Part shown: one piece after another, positions 6,803 to 8,364 of the stretch
Layout of the letters: every line of letters starts with the position of its first letter
Numbering within the stretch: position 1 is the first letter of the stretch
NCBI GenBank assembly: GCA_002480345.1
Contig: DLBY01000055.1
Location: forward strand, 3,735-12,098
Reading direction: 5' to 3'
DNA length: 8,364 bases
DNA from: Phycisphaerales bacterium UBA7812
Lineage (GTDB): Bacteria; Planctomycetota; Phycisphaerae; Phycisphaerales; UBA1924
Notes under the pieces: model-generated
The model's database searches: none
What the model saw: the letters and a program-made list of their open reading frames with translations, nothing else
Told to the model about the DNA's origin: nothing
Program-made: the position numbers and the translations under genes

Positions 6803-6992
6803 CTGTGAAATTGCAAATGAGTTCTGGTTTTTTCTTGCGGGGTCTGAGGCGACCCGGTAATCTTGCGGAGTTCGATCGGGTGGGCAGACCCCACCTGTTC
6901 GGGGCAAGAAGGGCCGGGTGGAACCACCGGCTCGGACAAGACACCGTGCCTGTGGCACACGCGATTCAGAACCCACTAGGAGGGAACAAGAC
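6803..6992 (+). promoter_or_regulatory. Long hairpin-rich 5' leader of PEP-CTERM gene
   Basis: The non-coding stretch between the candidate promoter and the start codon holds four inverted repeats. H1 is GGGTC/GACCC (6840-6844 with 6851-6855). H2 is GGTGGG/CCCACC (6879-6884 with 6890-6895, 5-nt loop). H3 is CCGG(G)TGG/CCACCGG (6914-6921 with 6924-6930). H4 is GTGCC/GGCAC (6946-6950 with 6954-6958, 3-nt loop). The CCACC of H2 could instead pair with the GGTGG of H3, so alternative folds are possible. The octamer ACAAGACA occurs at 6936-6943 and again at 6986-6993, across the start codon. I could not match the leader to a riboswitch, 6S, tmRNA, SRP or RNase P family. Confidence 0.4.
6978..6984 (+). 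promoter_or_regulatory. Strong ribosome binding site of PEP-CTERM gene
   Basis: AGGAGGG with an 8-nt spacer to the ATG at 6993 is the only near-perfect Shine-Dalgarno in the window. It fixes the start at 6993, not at the in-frame ATG at 6918, which would put 25 unrelated residues before the signal peptide. Confidence 0.85.
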
Positions 6993-7529
6993 ATGAAGAC
7001 CGCGATCCTGACCGTTGCCGGCCTCGCTGCCGCCGCTTCCGCCCAGTCGTTCGTCGCCGATCTCAGCGGCGTCGGCGTTGACGGCGCGGCCCCCGTCGTC
7101 ATCGGCGTCAACAACGCCAACAGCGGCGCGCTGACCACCATCGACTTCGACATCACCGTCACCACCACCTCGCCCTCGTGGGGCTCTGAGGTCAACATCA
7201 CCCTGACCCACCTGCCCAGCGGCTTCTCGTTCAACGCGGACGGCGACGACGCCGACTTCGACGACGACGGCCCGGCGGACCTGCTCTTCGGCTGGGGCAA
7301 CAGCGTCGGCACCTTCTCGTTCTCGGGCTCGGTTGACCTCTCGGGTCAGCTCGCCGATGTCAACGGCGCCTGGGAAGTCACCCTGAGCGACGACTTCGAC
7401 GACCTGTTCGCCAACCCCGACCATGTCTACGAGGCCGGCTCGACCATCACCATCAACAACATCCCGGCGCCCGCGGGTCTCGCGGTCCTGGGCCTGGGTG
7501 GCCTTGCCGCGGCGCGGCGCCGCCGCTGA
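6993..7529 (+). CDS. Secreted acidic protein with PEP-CTERM-type sorting tail
   Basis: Encodes 178 residues. A Sec signal peptide covers about 1-17 (MKTAILTVAGLAAAASA, cleavage likely before QS). The C-terminus is a PEP-CTERM-like signal: PAPAG (158-162), a short hydrophobic run LAVLGLGGLAAA (163-174), then RRRR (175-178). In such proteins an exosortase-type system is thought to process the tail at the envelope. The core (about 20-156) looks like a beta-sandwich with alternating hydrophobic strands. SWGSEVNITLTHLPSG, GTFSFSGSVDLSG and GAWEVTLSD vaguely recall proprotein-convertase P domains, but this is tentative. An Asp-rich loop (83-92) may bind calcium. There is no Lys or Arg between residue 2 and the terminal RRRR. 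Codon use is unlike its neighbours: Gly is GGC or GGT and never GGG, and Thr is always ACC. With the strong ribosome binding site and terminator this points to high expression. Exact function is unknown. Confidence 0.85.
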   Translation: MKTAILTVAGLAAAASAQSFVADLSGVGVDGAAPVVIGVNNANSGALTTIDFDITVTTTSPSWGSEVNITLTHLPSGFSFNADGDDADFDDDGPADLLFGWGNSVGTFSFSGSVDLSGQLADVNGAWEVTLSDDFDDLFANPDHVYEAGSTITINNIPAPAGLAVLGLGGLAAARRRR

Positions 7530-7568
7530 TGCTCATGTGAGAGCCTCATGATTTGCAGATGACTGAGC

Positions 7569-7602
7569 CCGGCCCTCGCGACAGCGGGGGCCGGTCTTTT
7601 TT
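7569..7602 (+). terminator. Intrinsic terminator of PEP-CTERM gene
   Basis: CCGGCCCTCGC (7569-7579) pairs with GCGGGGGCCGG (7584-7594), an 11-bp stem with one T-G wobble and a GACA tetraloop, followed by TC and six T (7597-7602). It lies 40 nt after the stop at 7529 and separates this gene from the next. Confidence 0.93.
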
Positions 7603-7718
7603 CTGAGGATCGCCCTCTGCGCCGCCGCGTCGCGTGCCAGAGGAGCCGGACCGAGGGGGTCATTTCGATTGCGCCTATCCCCCGGGCCCGAGCGATCACC
7701 TCGCGAACGGGGGACATC

Positions 7719-8364
7719 ATGCCGATCAGCCGCACCGCGTTGCTCACGATCACCGCCGCGTCCGCCGCCTCGGTTTTCGCACAACGGGCGCCGGTCGACG
7801 CGCCGGCGAGGCCCGCGGGCGATCCGTGCCGCGCGGCGCTGCCCGGGCCGCAATCCCCGTTCACGGAAGAGACCGCGGCGCGGGGCGTCTCGTATTTCGT
7901 GGGCAACCCCGCGAACAACTTCGGCACCTCGGGCATGGGGGCGGCCTCGTTCGCGGATCTCGACAACGACGGGGACGCGGACCTGATCTGCGTGGGCGCC
8001 TGGGACGGGCGCGTCGGCATCTACGAGAACGATGGAACGGGGCACTTCACCGAGCGTCCCGAGGCGGTTCCCCCCGCCTTCGACGCGGGCGGCGTGATCG
8101 CGGGCGATTACGACGGAGACAAGGACCTCGATCTATTCATTTCCTGCTACCGCAACGACGATGTCCTCCTGCGCAACGAGGGCAATTTCGTGTTCACCGA
8201 TGTCACCGAGGTCTCGGGTGTGGGGGGCAGCCTGGGCTCCGGCGCGGGGTCCGCCTGGGCGGACATCGACGGGGACAGCGACCTGGACCTCTATGTCGCG
8301 AACCGCACCTTCTCCACCATCGACGGGGTCCCCTCCGACGACCCCAACCGCCTGTTCATCAACC
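7719..8364 (+). CDS. Secreted FG-GAP/VCBS repeat protein, C-terminus beyond window
   Basis: Open to the window edge; 215 residues are visible. An N-terminal signal peptide starts MPISRTALL and ends near SVFA at residue 21. Three calcium-loop repeats follow: DLDNDGDADL (80-89), DYDGDKDLDL (130-139) and DIDGDSDLDL (182-191), each in the D-x-D/N-x-D-G-x-x-D style. Flanking phrases such as GVGIYEND-like GRVGIYENDG (98-107), FTDVTEVSGV (159-168) and PNRLFIN (209-215) are typical of FG-GAP/VCBS beta-propeller proteins of the CRTAC1/ASPIC type. These are exported and usually act in surface binding or adhesion. The start is chosen because the signal peptide follows directly; a GGGGGA at 7709-7714 is only a weak ribosome binding site, and no in-frame ATG, GTG or TTG lies in the 60 nt upstream. 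It follows the terminator at 7569-7602, so it needs its own promoter, which I could not place securely in 7603-7718. A C-terminal PEP-CTERM tail is possible but outside the window. Confidence 0.85.
   Translation, partial: MPISRTALLTITAASAASVFAQRAPVDAPARPAGDPCRAALPGPQSPFTEETAARGVSYFVGNPANNFGTSGMGAASFADLDNDGDADLICVGAWDGRVGIYENDGTGHFTERPEAVPPAFDAGGVIAGDYDGDKDLDLFISCYRNDDVLLRNEGNFVFTDVTEVSGVGGSLGSGAGSAWADIDGDSDLDLYVANRTFSTIDGVPSDDPNRLFIN

Noticed and set aside
6953..6968. TGGCAC followed by ACGCGATTCA, resembling a sigma-54 -24/-12 promoter upstream of the PEP-CTERM gene
   Set aside because: The -24 half fits, but the essential GC at -12 is TC here, and the TGGCAC is part of the GTGCC/GGCAC hairpin. 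It would also put the start almost on top of the Shine-Dalgarno.
7530..7555. CTCA/TGAG repeats just after the PEP-CTERM stop
   Set aside because: Stems of four base pairs with tiny loops. The strong terminator at 7569-7602 already explains the 3' end.

Overview
This 8.4 kb window is a piece of bacterial chromosome with very high GC in its coding DNA (by eye around 70%). It carries seven protein-coding genes and no rRNA, tRNA, CRISPR array or insertion sequence that I can see. It most resembles a member of the Planctomycetota, probably class Phycisphaerae. The reasons are the PEP-CTERM-like tail (PAPAG, a short hydrophobic stretch, then RRRR), the FG-GAP/VCBS secreted protein, the TPR-sulfotransferase fusion and the planctomycete-style N-terminus of RpoN. 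The lineage is an inference, because there is no marker rRNA here.

Layout from left to right. A membrane-anchored tyrosine/dual-specificity-type phosphatase lies on the minus strand (42-749). It is divergent from recR (806-1510, plus), which is followed after 83 nt by rpoN (sigma-54, 1594-3213, plus). rpoN converges, with only 25 nt between stop codons, on a large minus-strand ABC-2-type permease (3239-5083). That permease is internally duplicated and has no ATPase gene next to it. It is divergent from a TPR-sulfotransferase gene (5176-6729, plus). A 263-nt, partly AT-rich intergenic region follows, with a likely promoter and a hairpin-rich leader. It leads into a small secreted PEP-CTERM-type protein (6993-7529, plus) that ends at a strong intrinsic terminator (7569-7602). 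The last gene (7719 to beyond the window end, plus) encodes a secreted FG-GAP/VCBS repeat protein and is cut by the window edge.

The left half is housekeeping: RecR for recombinational repair and RpoN for transcription. No sigma-54 activator and no convincing -24/-12 promoter was found nearby, so the targets of this RpoN are elsewhere. The right half concerns the membrane and cell surface: a permease, a sulfotransferase and two exported proteins. No shared pathway can be proven from adjacency.

Nothing here is clearly a new defence or biosynthetic system. The most notable signals are: (i) three starts with a TANNNT -10-like box only 5-7 nt upstream of the ATG, suggesting leaderless mRNAs; (ii) the long hairpin-rich leader of the PEP-CTERM gene; (iii) that gene's mature product, which has no Lys or Arg over about 155 residues but 22 acidic residues, and its distinct C-ending codon use; and (iv) a degenerate heptanucleotide tandem repeat between recR and rpoN.
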